From NCBI GenBank assembly GCA_937976305.1, contig CALJSB010000086.1, forward strand, positions 1 through 64,000: a stretch of 64,000 nt of DNA. Reading direction: 5' to 3'. Every line of letters starts with the position of its first letter. The stretch's first letter is position 1. Origin of the DNA: an uncultured Acidimicrobiales bacterium (GTDB lineage: Bacteria; Actinomycetota; Acidimicrobiia; Acidimicrobiales; SZUA-35). Below, piece by piece: positions 7,519 to 15,298 of this stretch. The notes under the pieces were generated by a model. It was not told the DNA's origin, did not search any database, and saw only the letters and a list, made by a program, of their open reading frames with translations. The translations under genes and the position numbers were made by a program.

Positions 7519-8661
7519 GTGAAGAACGATCTGACCGAGATGTTTGGGATCGACGTCCCGATCTTTGCTTTCACCCACTGTCGTGACGTGGTGACCGCCG
7601 TTTGCAAGGCGGGCGGACTCGGCGTTCTCGGAGCTGCCGGTCACACGCCGGAGGGACTCGAGGTCGACCTGCGGTGGATCGAAGACGAGCTCGATGGTCA
7701 GCCCTATGGGGTCGACGTCATCGTCCCGGCCAAGTACGCCGGCTCAGACGAGGGTGGCCTGAAGGCGAGCGACCTGAAGGCCATGATTCCGCAGAGCCAT
7801 CGTGACTACCTCGACGACATCATGGACCGTTACGACGTGCCTCCACTTCCGGACGATGCTGGCAAGGGTGCCTTCGACACGAGCGATGATGCTGCGGCAC
7901 CGATGTCTGCCGATCAGGTTGGCCCCCAGCTCGACATTGCCATGGCGTATAACCCATCGATCATCGTGAACGCGCTGGGGCCTCCTCCGGGCTTCATGGT
8001 CGATCAGGTGAAGGGGGCAGGGAAGAAGATCGGGGCGCTGGCCGGCAAGGCGCAGCACGCAGAGCGGCACGTCAACGCTGGTGTCGATGTGATCATCGCT
8101 CAGGGTTCTGAGGCTGGTGGTCACACCGGTGAGATCGGCACCATGGTGTTGATCCCCGAGATCGTCGATGCTGTTGGCGACACGCCGGTGCTCGGTGCTG
8201 GCGGGATCGGTCGGGGTCGTCAGATGGCTGCATCAATGGCGCTCGGCGCTCAGGGGGTGTGGTGTGGTTCTGTCTGGCTCACCACCGAAGAAGCCGAGAC
8301 GCACCCCGTGGTGAAGCAGAAGTTCCTCGGCGCGACGTCGTCGGACACCATCCGCAGCCGGTCGCGAACGGGCAAGCACGCTCGTCAGCTCAAGTCGGCG
8401 TGGACCGACGAATGGGAGAACCCAGAGACACCCATGCCGCTGGGGATGCCGATGCAACCGGTGCTCATCAACGAGGCGATCAAGCGGATCGACCGTGCCG
8501 CCCATCGTGAGGGCTCAGGTGCCGAGCAGCTGGCCAACTACTTCGTTGGTCAGATCGTTGGGACCATGAACAAATCCAAGTCAGCGACCCAGGTTGTCTA
8601 CGACATGATCGAAGAGTTCATCGAGGCGACGCAGTCGCTCTCTGCCCAGCTCGACGCGTGA
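7519..8661 (+). CDS. nitronate monooxygenase-family flavoprotein
   Basis: FMN-dependent TIM-barrel enzyme of 380 residues in the 2-nitropropane dioxygenase/nitronate monooxygenase family. Diagnostic segments are AGGLGVLGAAGHTPE near the N-terminus, AQGSEAGGHTGEIGTMVLIPE around residue 195 (the conserved His region) and GAGGIGRGRQMAASMALGA around 235, which form the FMN phosphate site. Such enzymes oxidise nitronates or act as NADH:quinone oxidoreductases, and some are enoyl-reductase relatives. The start ATG has GAGGAG upstream. The close spacing after the AtuA-like gene suggests an operon. The true substrate is unknown. Confidence 0.85.
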   Translation: MKNDLTEMFGIDVPIFAFTHCRDVVTAVCKAGGLGVLGAAGHTPEGLEVDLRWIEDELDGQPYGVDVIVPAKYAGSDEGGLKASDLKAMIPQSHRDYLDDIMDRYDVPPLPDDAGKGAFDTSDDAAAPMSADQVGPQLDIAMAYNPSIIVNALGPPPGFMVDQVKGAGKKIGALAGKAQHAERHVNAGVDVIIAQGSEAGGHTGEIGTMVLIPEIVDAVGDTPVLGAGGIGRGRQMAASMALGAQGVWCGSVWLTTEEAETHPVVKQKFLGATSSDTIRSRSRTGKHARQLKSAWTDEWENPETPMPLGMPMQPVLINEAIKRIDRAAHREGSGAEQLANYFVGQIVGTMNKSKSATQVVYDMIEEFIEATQSLSAQLDA

Positions 8662-8667
8662 CCTCGT

Positions 8668-9174
8668 TCAGCTGATCTCGGCGGTTGCTTGGCCTGGTAG
8701 CGGGCACGCCGTGAGCTCGTAGGTGTCGAGGCGCTTGTTGAGCGCCCAGACCAACAATCCAACCGCAGCCAAGCCAACGAAAGGTTGCACGGGGGCCCAC
8801 CAGCTCAGCGCGCCGGAAGCACCGACAGCGGCGACGACCAGTTGGTTGCAGACGGGGCAGCCAACGGCGAGAAACGAAACGAATCCGCCCCAGATGGCCT
8901 TCGACTGTTGTTGTTCGTCGGCCTCGGCATCCGCGGCGGTGAGTTGTGTTGGCCTGATGGCAAAGACCAGACCAATCAACAGCGACGTGATCACCCAGAT
9001 CACGTAGTCGATCGTTCGGATCGGGACCGGTCGCCCAAAGATCGGGTTCTCGATGAGGTCAGACGGGATGCCAATCATCACTGCCGCAATGGCGGCGATC
9101 GGAATCGCTCTGAGGTAGGTGCGAGCGTCGAGCTGACGCAACTGACGAATCACGGGGACCACGCTAGCCGTCAA
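8668..9174 (-). CDS. membrane protein with CPVC motif
   Basis: A 168-residue protein with about four predicted membrane helices (IPIAAIAAVMIGIP; YVIWVITSLLIGLVFAI; an AIWGGFVSFLAVGCPVCN segment; FVGLAAVGLLVWALN). The motif GCPVCNQLVV near residue 107 places two cysteines at a helix end, as in thiol-redox membrane proteins, though the family is not one I recognise. Its start is TTG 9174, overlapping the stop of the upstream winged-helix gene as TTGA, so it is probably translationally coupled. Function unknown. Confidence 0.6.
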   Translation of the reverse strand: MTASVVPVIRQLRQLDARTYLRAIPIAAIAAVMIGIPSDLIENPIFGRPVPIRTIDYVIWVITSLLIGLVFAIRPTQLTAADAEADEQQQSKAIWGGFVSFLAVGCPVCNQLVVAAVGASGALSWWAPVQPFVGLAAVGLLVWALNKRLDTYELTACPLPGQATAEIS

Positions 9175-10379
9175 CTACCAAGGAGTTCCTTCGTGTTGGG
9201 CGATGGGTATCTCACCCGAAATCGTGTTTCGCCGATCAGCGACTGCACCCGGTCGACTTCGACGTCGAGTGCCGACATCTGCGATGAGGTGAGCGGCTCG
9301 AACAGCTCGCGAGCAAGGGTGCCGTCCGGTCGCTGGGCCCAACCACCGACAACTCGTCCGTCGGCCCAGATGGTCGGACCTGCGTTGCCGTTGCGATCGA
9401 ACACCTTCCCGACGTACGCGTCCTTGAGGTACCAGCCACGATCCTTCCAACCCATGACTGTCGGGTCGAGGCTTGGCACGAGTGCGACCCACGGCTCAAC
9501 CGAGGTGGCGAGGCCAGCTTCCCCAACAATCAGAGGGTCGTTCGCGTTGACCCATCCGACCTCGCCGTTGTCCAGATCAACCTCAACGGCTTCGATCTGG
9601 GCCAACGCTTTTCGTACTGTCGTTTTGGTCGACCCCGCCCACCACGTGAGATCACGCTCGGTGCCCGGCCCGAAGCGGTCGAGCCACGCCTCGATGAGCG
9701 TTGCCATCGCATCTTCGGTCGTTGGTTCGGTGAAGTCGGTGTCGGTCCACCGATCCATGAGCTCCCACTCGTATTCAGCTGATACCCACGAACCTCCCTG
9801 GCGAGTGCGAATGAGCTTGGTCTCGAATGCGGCCAGAGCGCCGATGCGCGTGTGCGCCCCGACCTCAGCGGTGAACTTGCCGGACCCGGCAACCACTTTG
9901 AAGGTGAGCTCCGGGGCGACAATGCCGACCCTGCGAGTCGAGAGAGGGCCCTGATCGGCGACCAGTTCGAGGAACGTGTGGGTCGCATCGGCCAGCGTCG
10001 CCTCTGGGTCGGTAATGCCGGGAGTCTGACTCAGATACTTCAGCGTCTGCCTACGTTCGACCGTCGCGATCTTTCGCGTGCAGGCCGCGTTCGTCACTTG
10101 CGTGAAGCGTGGAGTCGCCACCCAGATCGTTCGCCGCATTGCGTGGTGTCGCAGCACGGTCCGGTCGTCATACAACGCCCGTTCAATCGTGGCGATTGAT
10201 GGATCGGGCATGCGGATGGCTGCTGATAGATAGACGGTTGCCGGATCGGTCGCGTGGAGGGCGATGAGATCGTCGGCAATCTGGGCGACATCGTCGGTTC
10301 GCGTGCGCAGGGTGAGTCGGTGGCGTTCGCCGAGGCGGGCTCGGCGCTGGTCGGTCGTGATCAGACGGCGAGCCACCAA
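9171..10379 (-). CDS. winged-helix DNA-binding (HTH_42/YcaQ-like) protein
   Basis: A 402-residue member of the winged-helix family related to YcaQ/AlkX-type DNA glycosylases. Recognisable parts are RRLITTDQRRARLGERHRL at the N-terminus, the ADDLIALHATDPATVYLSA segment, RRTIWVATP, a central LIEAWLDRFGPGTERDLTWW and the C-terminal ADGRVVGGWAQRPDG. Relatives include interstrand-crosslink glycosylases, but many actinobacterial members remain uncharacterised. The catalytic QxD-type motif of YcaQ is not clear here, so repair activity is only a possibility. It is coupled to the CPVC membrane protein through a 4-base overlap. Confidence 0.75.
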   Translation of the reverse strand: MVARRLITTDQRRARLGERHRLTLRTRTDDVAQIADDLIALHATDPATVYLSAAIRMPDPSIATIERALYDDRTVLRHHAMRRTIWVATPRFTQVTNAACTRKIATVERRQTLKYLSQTPGITDPEATLADATHTFLELVADQGPLSTRRVGIVAPELTFKVVAGSGKFTAEVGAHTRIGALAAFETKLIRTRQGGSWVSAEYEWELMDRWTDTDFTEPTTEDAMATLIEAWLDRFGPGTERDLTWWAGSTKTTVRKALAQIEAVEVDLDNGEVGWVNANDPLIVGEAGLATSVEPWVALVPSLDPTVMGWKDRGWYLKDAYVGKVFDRNGNAGPTIWADGRVVGGWAQRPDGTLARELFEPLTSSQMSALDVEVDRVQSLIGETRFRVRYPSPNTKELLGS

Positions 10380-10385
10380 CGCAAT

Positions 10386-10667
10386 CTAGGCAGCGAACGA
10401 GCTGCCCGATACCGGGCCGGGCATCGGTGCACCAACGGGAGGATGGAGCGGTGCCGATGCAACGGGAACAACCAGCCAGGCAATGAGGTAAAAGATCGGT
10501 CCGAACCCGACAGTGAGGGTTGCGACGATGAAGAGGACACGCATGACAGCCACGTCGAGGTTGAGGTAGGCGGCCAAGCCAGAGGCCACGCCGCCAAGCG
10601 ATCCATTCGGATCGCGCTCGAGGCGACGAACAGGACGAGGGGCGGTGGAGGTGGTGGTTTCGGTCAT
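10386..10667 (-). CDS. PspC-domain membrane protein
   Basis: A 93-residue protein with a PspC domain: RRLERDPNGSLGGVASGLAAY (broken here as RRLERDPNGS then LGGVASGLAAY) followed by LDVAVMRVLFIVATL and the helix FGPIFYLIAWLVVPV. PspC proteins sit in the inner membrane and take part in envelope-stress signalling or activate the phage-shock system. I start at ATG 10667, where the PspC pattern begins; the longer upstream frame has no family likeness. The tail after the last helix is Pro-rich. It lies downstream of the winged-helix gene on the reverse strand but separate from it. Confidence 0.8.
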   Translation of the reverse strand: MTETTTSTAPRPVRRLERDPNGSLGGVASGLAAYLNLDVAVMRVLFIVATLTVGFGPIFYLIAWLVVPVASAPLHPPVGAPMPGPVSGSSFAA

Positions 10668-10770
10668 GCCTTCATCGTGCACGCAGACTGAACATTGCGG
10701 AATCAGGGGCCACCCTGATCTGTCCCTGAGATGGCCCTTACCGTTCTCAGGGGAACCCCCAAGTGCATGG

Positions 10771-11073
10771 TCACATCGGGTCGATGCTGATGTCGCCCTC
10801 GTAGATGTTGAGCTCGCGGCTGATCGCCTCGACGCCAGACGCAGCCGACCTCCATGTCGCCATGTGCTCGGTCTGGCCATGAGCGGCGAGGTGATCTCGA
10901 GACTCCCATCGTTCAAAGATGCGCATCACGCCCGGCTCGCCCATCACTTCGGCGAACTCGTACTCGATGCAACCCTCTTCCGCCCGGCTTGCGGCAACCA
11001 TGGCGAGTGCCGCGGTGCGGAGAGAAGCGAGGTCTTCTGGGTTGTACGTGACTCTTCCCGAAAGGATCAGCAT
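10771..11073 (-). CDS. antibiotic-biosynthesis monooxygenase (ABM) domain protein
   Basis: A 100-residue single-domain protein of the ABM/dimeric alpha-beta barrel fold. It begins MLILSGRVTYNPEDLAS, with EEGCIEYEFAEV in the middle and MRIFERWESRDHLAAHGQTEH, which is the usual helix-strand pattern of these quinol or heme-like monooxygenases. Start ATG 11073 has GAGGGG just before it. A much longer frame continues upstream but is antisense to the AAA+ gene and is rejected. The small size and common fold mean substrate cannot be guessed. Confidence 0.8.
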   Translation of the reverse strand: MLILSGRVTYNPEDLASLRTAALAMVAASRAEEGCIEYEFAEVMGEPGVMRIFERWESRDHLAAHGQTEHMATWRSAASGVEAISRELNIYEGDISIDPM

Positions 11074-11124
11074 CCCCTCATCATGGCCTGACAAGGCAGG
11101 CGTCGGCGATAGCGTCATGAAGGC

Positions 11125-12156
11125 ATGGCGTCGAGACGAGACGAGATCAAGGAAAAGTTGGCGAAGGCGGGTGAGCAGGTCCGTCGGCAGGCTGCCGACC
11201 GTGGACTCGAAGAAAAGCTCCCCAATTTGCCGATCGCGAGCGGCCCCAAACAACGGACGCTCGACGAGATCCAGGCCGAACTCGATGCACTCGTTGGACT
11301 CGAATCGGTCAAGGAGCAGGTGCGGACCCAGGTCGCGTTTCTCCAGGTGCAGGCGCAGCGCAAGCACCTTGGCCTGTCCGAGGTGCCCACCAGTCAACAC
11401 CTCGTGTTCTTGGGCAACCCGGGCACAGGCAAAACAACAGTCGCTCGCCTGATCGGCGAGATGTACGGCGCAATCGGTCTGCTCAAGAAGGGTCACCTGG
11501 TCGAGGTCGATCGCTCTGGGCTGGTCGGACAATACGTCGGTCACACGGCAGCGAAGACCAACAAAGCGGTCAAGCGAGCCATCGACGGCGTGCTGTTCAT
11601 CGACGAGGCGTACGCCCTCAACCCGGGTGGGATGAAGGGCAACGACTTTGGTGCCGAGGCGATCGAGACACTGCTCAAGCGAATGGAAGACCACCGCGAG
11701 GAACTGGTCGTCATCGTTGCTGGTTACCCGAAGCTCATGGAGTCGTTCCTGCGGTCGAACCCTGGTCTGCGATCTCGGTTTGCCCGTGAGATCGAGTTTC
11801 CCGACTACAAGCCGACAGAGCTTGTTGAGATCTTCACGAAGATGGCGTCCGATGCGGACTATCGAACCGATGATGATGTTGCTTCGTCGCTGTCTGAAAT
11901 CTTCGAGCGCGCCGTTCGCAACGATGGGTTCGGCAACGCTCGCTACGCCCGGACGCTCTTCGAACAATCCATCAACCGTCAGGCTCTCCGGCTCTCCGAG
12001 AGCCAGAACGTGAAGGCGCTCGACCGGATCGCAGTGTCAACGCTGCGGGGGGCCGATGTGACCGAGGCGGCAAAATTGATGGACGCTGACCGGGCGGCGT
12101 CGGCCCCTCCGGCTCCGCCAGCGCCAAGGCCCCGACGTCCCGGCAACCGCCACTGA
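11125..12156 (+). CDS. CbxX/CfqX-type AAA+ ATPase
   Basis: A 343-residue AAA+ ATPase. Walker A is [14 protein letters not shown] at about 95-108, Walker B is [10 protein letters not shown] at about 155-164, and the sensor/arginine-finger region is [14 protein letters not shown] near 214-227. The YxGxT loop [11 protein letters not shown] is characteristic of the CbxX/CfqX (Rubisco activase-like, also EccA-type) branch. An N-terminal charged helix (residues 1-45) precedes the ATPase core, and a Pro-rich tail ends it. No Rubisco or type VII secretion genes are in view, so its client is unknown. It is convergent with the HAD gene across a pair of palindromes. Confidence 0.88.
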   Translation: MASRRDEIKEKLAKAGEQVRRQAADRGLEEKLPNLPIASGPKQRTLDEIQAELDALVGLESVKEQVRTQVAFLQVQAQRKHLGLSEVPTSQHLVFLGNPGTGKTTVARLIGEMYGAIGLLKKGHLVEVDRSGLVGQYVGHTAAKTNKAVKRAIDGVLFIDEAYALNPGGMKGNDFGAEAIETLLKRMEDHREELVVIVAGYPKLMESFLRSNPGLRSRFAREIEFPDYKPTELVEIFTKMASDADYRTDDDVASSLSEIFERAVRNDGFGNARYARTLFEQSINRQALRLSESQNVKALDRIAVSTLRGADVTEAAKLMDADRAASAPPAPPAPRPRRPGNRH

Positions 12157-12163
12157 TCCACGA

Positions 12164-12267
12164 ACTTGCGTGCACGCGGCCCTGCAGGGGTGTTCTGATG
12201 CACGCAAGTTCTGAGTTGGTCGGTAGTTGCGTGCACGTGGCCCTGCCGAGGCGTTGTTGTGCACGCA
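12164..12267. repeat. paired GTGCACGC palindromes between convergent genes
   Basis: Two related imperfect palindromes fill the space between the AAA+ gene and the HAD gene. Copy 1 has arms ACTTGCGTGCA (12164-12174) and TGCACGCAAGT (12199-12209). Copy 2 has TTGCGTGCA (12227-12235) and TGCACGCA (12260-12267). The spacer of each begins with CGCGGCCCTGC or CGTGGCCCTGC, so the copies are homologous as well as self-complementary. They may form bidirectional terminator hairpins or be a REP-like element. No T-run follows. Confidence 0.65.
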
Positions 12268-12270
12268 TGT

Positions 12271-12966
12271 TTAGGGGGCCAGCAGCTCAGCGAGCTGGTT
12301 CAGGCTCGCCACGACGTAGTCGGCCGCAAGCCGATTCGCGTTCTGACCTGCACGGTCGAGCAGACAAAACTGCACCTCGGCGCGAGCAGCAGCCTGGGCA
12401 TCGGCCCACGTGTCACCGACCATGAGCGTCTCGGCGGGCGAGACCTCGAAGCGCTCGCACAGAGCGTCGATCATGCCAGGTTCGGGCTTTGGGCCGAACC
12501 CTGAGTCGTAGCCAACGATGGCGTCGAAGAAGTCGGACCAACCCAGTTGACCAACCTGAGCCCGAGCTGAGCTCTCGCTGTCGTTCGTGGCCATGGCCAC
12601 CGGTATCTCGGTCCCAGCAAGACGCCTGAGCAAGGTGGTTGCCCCGTCGATGGGCGTCACATTGGCGGCGACGAGCTCGGCGGTCACTGCTTCGACTCGG
12701 TCGCCAAAGTCTGGTTTGTTGCCCCCGTCGACGTGCGGGGCGAGTCGGGCAATCCACTTGTCGTTGCTCTCGGCCAGAAGCGTTGCCTCGGCACGAAATC
12801 GCTGCTGATCGAGGTCGAACTCGAGCGCAGCAGCGGCAGATCGTCGTTGCTCGTCGTTGGCCGCGAGCTCGTCAATCAGCGCTGATGTGACGGCGTCCCA
12901 CGTGTTGTTGTCCACCAGGGTTCCGTCCTTGTCGAAGACGATCAGCTTCCAGTGGTGCGGGCTCAG
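12271..12966 (-). CDS. HAD-superfamily phosphatase, probable CTG start
   Basis: HAD hydrolase, about 231 residues from CTG 12966. Motif I is LIVFDKDGTLVD (nucleophile Asp encoded at 12933-12931), motif II is VAMATNDS, the Lys is in GPKPEPGM, and motif III is MVGDTWADAQAA. The first ATG/GTG/TTG in frame is GTG 12915, which would cut off motif I and kill the enzyme. Upstream to the in-frame stop at 13068 there is no standard start. CTG 12966 overlaps the TGA of the Hsp70-like gene as CTGA, so coupled initiation from CTG is likely. The substrate is unknown; phosphoglycolate-phosphatase-like enzymes are the nearest look-alikes. Confidence 0.8.
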   Translation of the reverse strand: MSPHHWKLIVFDKDGTLVDNNTWDAVTSALIDELAANDEQRRSAAAALEFDLDQQRFRAEATLLAESNDKWIARLAPHVDGGNKPDFGDRVEAVTAELVAANVTPIDGATTLLRRLAGTEIPVAMATNDSESSARAQVGQLGWSDFFDAIVGYDSGFGPKPEPGMIDALCERFEVSPAETLMVGDTWADAQAAARAEVQFCLLDRAGQNANRLAADYVVASLNQLAELLAP

Positions 12967-15176
12967 CGTTCGAGACCGATCACAGACAGGAACTGTCCGA
13001 CGGAGACTTCGAGCAGGAGGTCGTTGTCGGTTTCGTCGACTGGCTCTGGCGCTGAATAGGACGCTTCAGAAACGGTGCGTCCATGGCGGATTCTGGTGCC
13101 GAGCGTGAAGCTCACTTCTTCGCCACCGATGATCGAGAAGACGACACCGGAGATGATGGTCTCATCTCCGAGGCCTTCGACAGGAGGGCCATCGGGGGTG
13201 ATGAAGCGTGCCCCGAAGGTTTCGCCGCCGATCTCCCACTCACCGCCAGGACATGTTGCGAGCATCTGCCGTTCGCGCTCCATGAAGGCAATAGCGTCTT
13301 CTTCGGTGGCGAAGACGTAGTTGCGCGACACGATTCGATCGCTGTTGTTTCCCTCCCCCTTGTCGAACGCGACACCGTCGATGTAGACGGGCGGAGTCGG
13401 TGCTTCGAAGTCGCACAGCGTGAATGGGATGTATTCGACGCTATCGACCTGCGTCCAGCCGTCTTCCGCCGGGAGGTCAGTGAGCTTGATCAGTGTTCGC
13501 TCGACATCCAACGCCGTTGGTCCGCCATCGAGAGCGACGGTCTCGCCGGGTGTGGGTGCGGAGGAAGGCGGGACGGTGGTGGTGGGCGCGGTCGTGGGGG
13601 CGGTGGTCGAGGCAGTGCTCGGTGCTGACGTTGGGGCGGTGGTTGGGAGCGTGGTCTGGCTGACGGACACGGTGGGATCGGTTGCTGCGGTGTCGCCCTC
13701 TGGCCGCAAGGCAAAGAACAAGATTCCGAGCAGCAGGACGGCACCGATTCCTGCGCCTGCCAAGACGGCAATGCGGGTGGTGTCAGATGGAGTCGACGCT
13801 GTCTGCGGGACGGCTCCTGCGCTTTGGTCATTCGACACCGATGCTGGTGCTGGCTGTTGGTGTGTCGGCGGCGGCATGGCCGGTTGTCGCGCTGCCGGGG
13901 CCGACGAGGCAACAGGCTGTTGGTGTGGCCTCGGCGCAGGGGAAGCCGCCGGTTGGGGCGCTACTGCTGGCGGGCTGGGTGCCTTGGCTCGGGCCGGCTG
14001 GACAGGTGTGGTTGGCGCCGCCGGGGGAGCGGCGGTGACGTCGGGCTGAACGGTCCTGCCGCGGGCTGGTCCTGCTCGTTCCACGACCGCTTTTGCCGCC
14101 CCGAGAGCAACGGCGGTGCGAGGGTCGCCGAGTTGGTGAATCGGCACGTCAGCAAAAGCGTTGCTCACTCGCTCCCGGATGATGGGCATGCGGCTCGCTC
14201 CGCCGATCAGATGGATCGCCTCGAGATCTGACGGCGCGAGATCGGCCAGACCGATGGCCCGATGCACCAACTCGATCGACTCGTCGATGTACGGCGTAAC
14301 AAGAGCATCAAGTTCGGCTCGGGTCACTCGTTGTTCGATCAAGCCCGTCGGATGCCCGACGGTCACGTCGGCATAGTTTGAGGTGGTGAGCGCTTCCTTG
14401 GCCCCGCGACAAGCGTTGAGAAGTCGCATTCTGGTCCGTTTCCACTCGAGCTCGGTCGAGACCTGGAGGTTGTCCCAGATCCGCTCATCGAGCTGCTCGC
14501 CAACGTGATTGAGGATGATCTCGTCGAACAGTTCGCCTCCGAAGGCAGGGTCACCGGTTGGCCTGCCAATGACTTCGTAGCCGCGCTCGGTGGATCGCAC
14601 GATGGTTGTGTCGAATGTGCCCCCGCCGAGGTCGTACACCGCAACGTTGGCGCCTGCAGAGGGGTGGCGGGGAAGCGAGAATGCCGCAGCAACAGGCTCG
14701 GTAACGAAGGTTGGTTCGGCGAGTCCGGCGAGCGCAGCAGCCTCTGCGAGACGGGCCTGCATGGGTCGGCTCCACGTCGCCGGATACGTGAGGCGAACGG
14801 CGCCCGGTGCTGAACCCATCGAACGGGTGGCGGCGTCTGCGGCGAACCGAAGAACCTCGGCCACAATGGCAACAGGCCGGAAGGCACGGCCAGCCACGAT
14901 CAACGGTGTTTGATCGCCGAGCCGACGCTTTGGCGCACGAACGACGTTGGCCGGGTGCGAGGGTGCCAGATCGAGCGCCCTGCGACCGATCGCCCAGGAG
15001 CTGTTGTCGTCATCGAGGAGAAGAACGGACGGAACCCGTCTCTCCCCATCGATCTCGATGACCTCGACTTGCCCGTCGTGCGTCGATGCGACGACGACGG
15101 TCGACGACGTGCCGAAGTCGATCGATAGCGTCCATGCGAGTGATCCCGCAGTCCCTGCGGACCGGTCAATCGTCAT
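12963..15176 (-). CDS. membrane-anchored Hsp70-like protein with ectodomain
   Basis: A 737-residue protein whose N-terminal about 365 residues are an Hsp70/actin-type ATPase: LSIDFGTSSTVVVAS (phosphate 1), AVYDLGGGTFDTTIV (phosphate 2) and IHLIGGASRMPIIRE (adenosine motif). The substrate-binding domain of DnaK is absent. Instead there is a Pro/Ala/Gln-rich linker, one membrane helix (IAVLAGAGIGAVLLLGILFF), a Thr/Pro-rich stalk and an exported domain of about 180 residues with two cysteines (TLCDFEAP, ATCPGGEW). Such actinobacterial fusions may couple a cytosolic ATPase state to an external sensor. The start has no close competitor. It is translationally coupled to the HAD gene. Confidence 0.85.
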   Translation of the reverse strand: MTIDRSAGTAGSLAWTLSIDFGTSSTVVVASTHDGQVEVIEIDGERRVPSVLLLDDDNSSWAIGRRALDLAPSHPANVVRAPKRRLGDQTPLIVAGRAFRPVAIVAEVLRFAADAATRSMGSAPGAVRLTYPATWSRPMQARLAEAAALAGLAEPTFVTEPVAAAFSLPRHPSAGANVAVYDLGGGTFDTTIVRSTERGYEVIGRPTGDPAFGGELFDEIILNHVGEQLDERIWDNLQVSTELEWKRTRMRLLNACRGAKEALTTSNYADVTVGHPTGLIEQRVTRAELDALVTPYIDESIELVHRAIGLADLAPSDLEAIHLIGGASRMPIIRERVSNAFADVPIHQLGDPRTAVALGAAKAVVERAGPARGRTVQPDVTAAPPAAPTTPVQPARAKAPSPPAVAPQPAASPAPRPHQQPVASSAPAARQPAMPPPTHQQPAPASVSNDQSAGAVPQTASTPSDTTRIAVLAGAGIGAVLLLGILFFALRPEGDTAATDPTVSVSQTTLPTTAPTSAPSTASTTAPTTAPTTTVPPSSAPTPGETVALDGGPTALDVERTLIKLTDLPAEDGWTQVDSVEYIPFTLCDFEAPTPPVYIDGVAFDKGEGNNSDRIVSRNYVFATEEDAIAFMERERQMLATCPGGEWEIGGETFGARFITPDGPPVEGLGDETIISGVVFSIIGGEEVSFTLGTRIRHGRTVSEASYSAPEPVDETDNDLLLEVSVGQFLSVIGLER

Positions 15177-15298
15177 GCTGTTCCGGCGATGGTAGCCACG
15201 AGATGGATGCGTTCATCGAGGCCTCCGTTCAGAGCCGTGTGGTAGCCGCGGGTGTCGGTGAAGTAGACAGACCCGTCAGCTGGCGAGTGCGTACAGTG

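Noticed and set aside
10771-11967. Long reverse-strand frame continuing past the ABM gene start
   Set aside because: The part above 11073 is antisense to the AAA+ gene; only the last 100 codons match the ABM family and have a ribosome-binding site.
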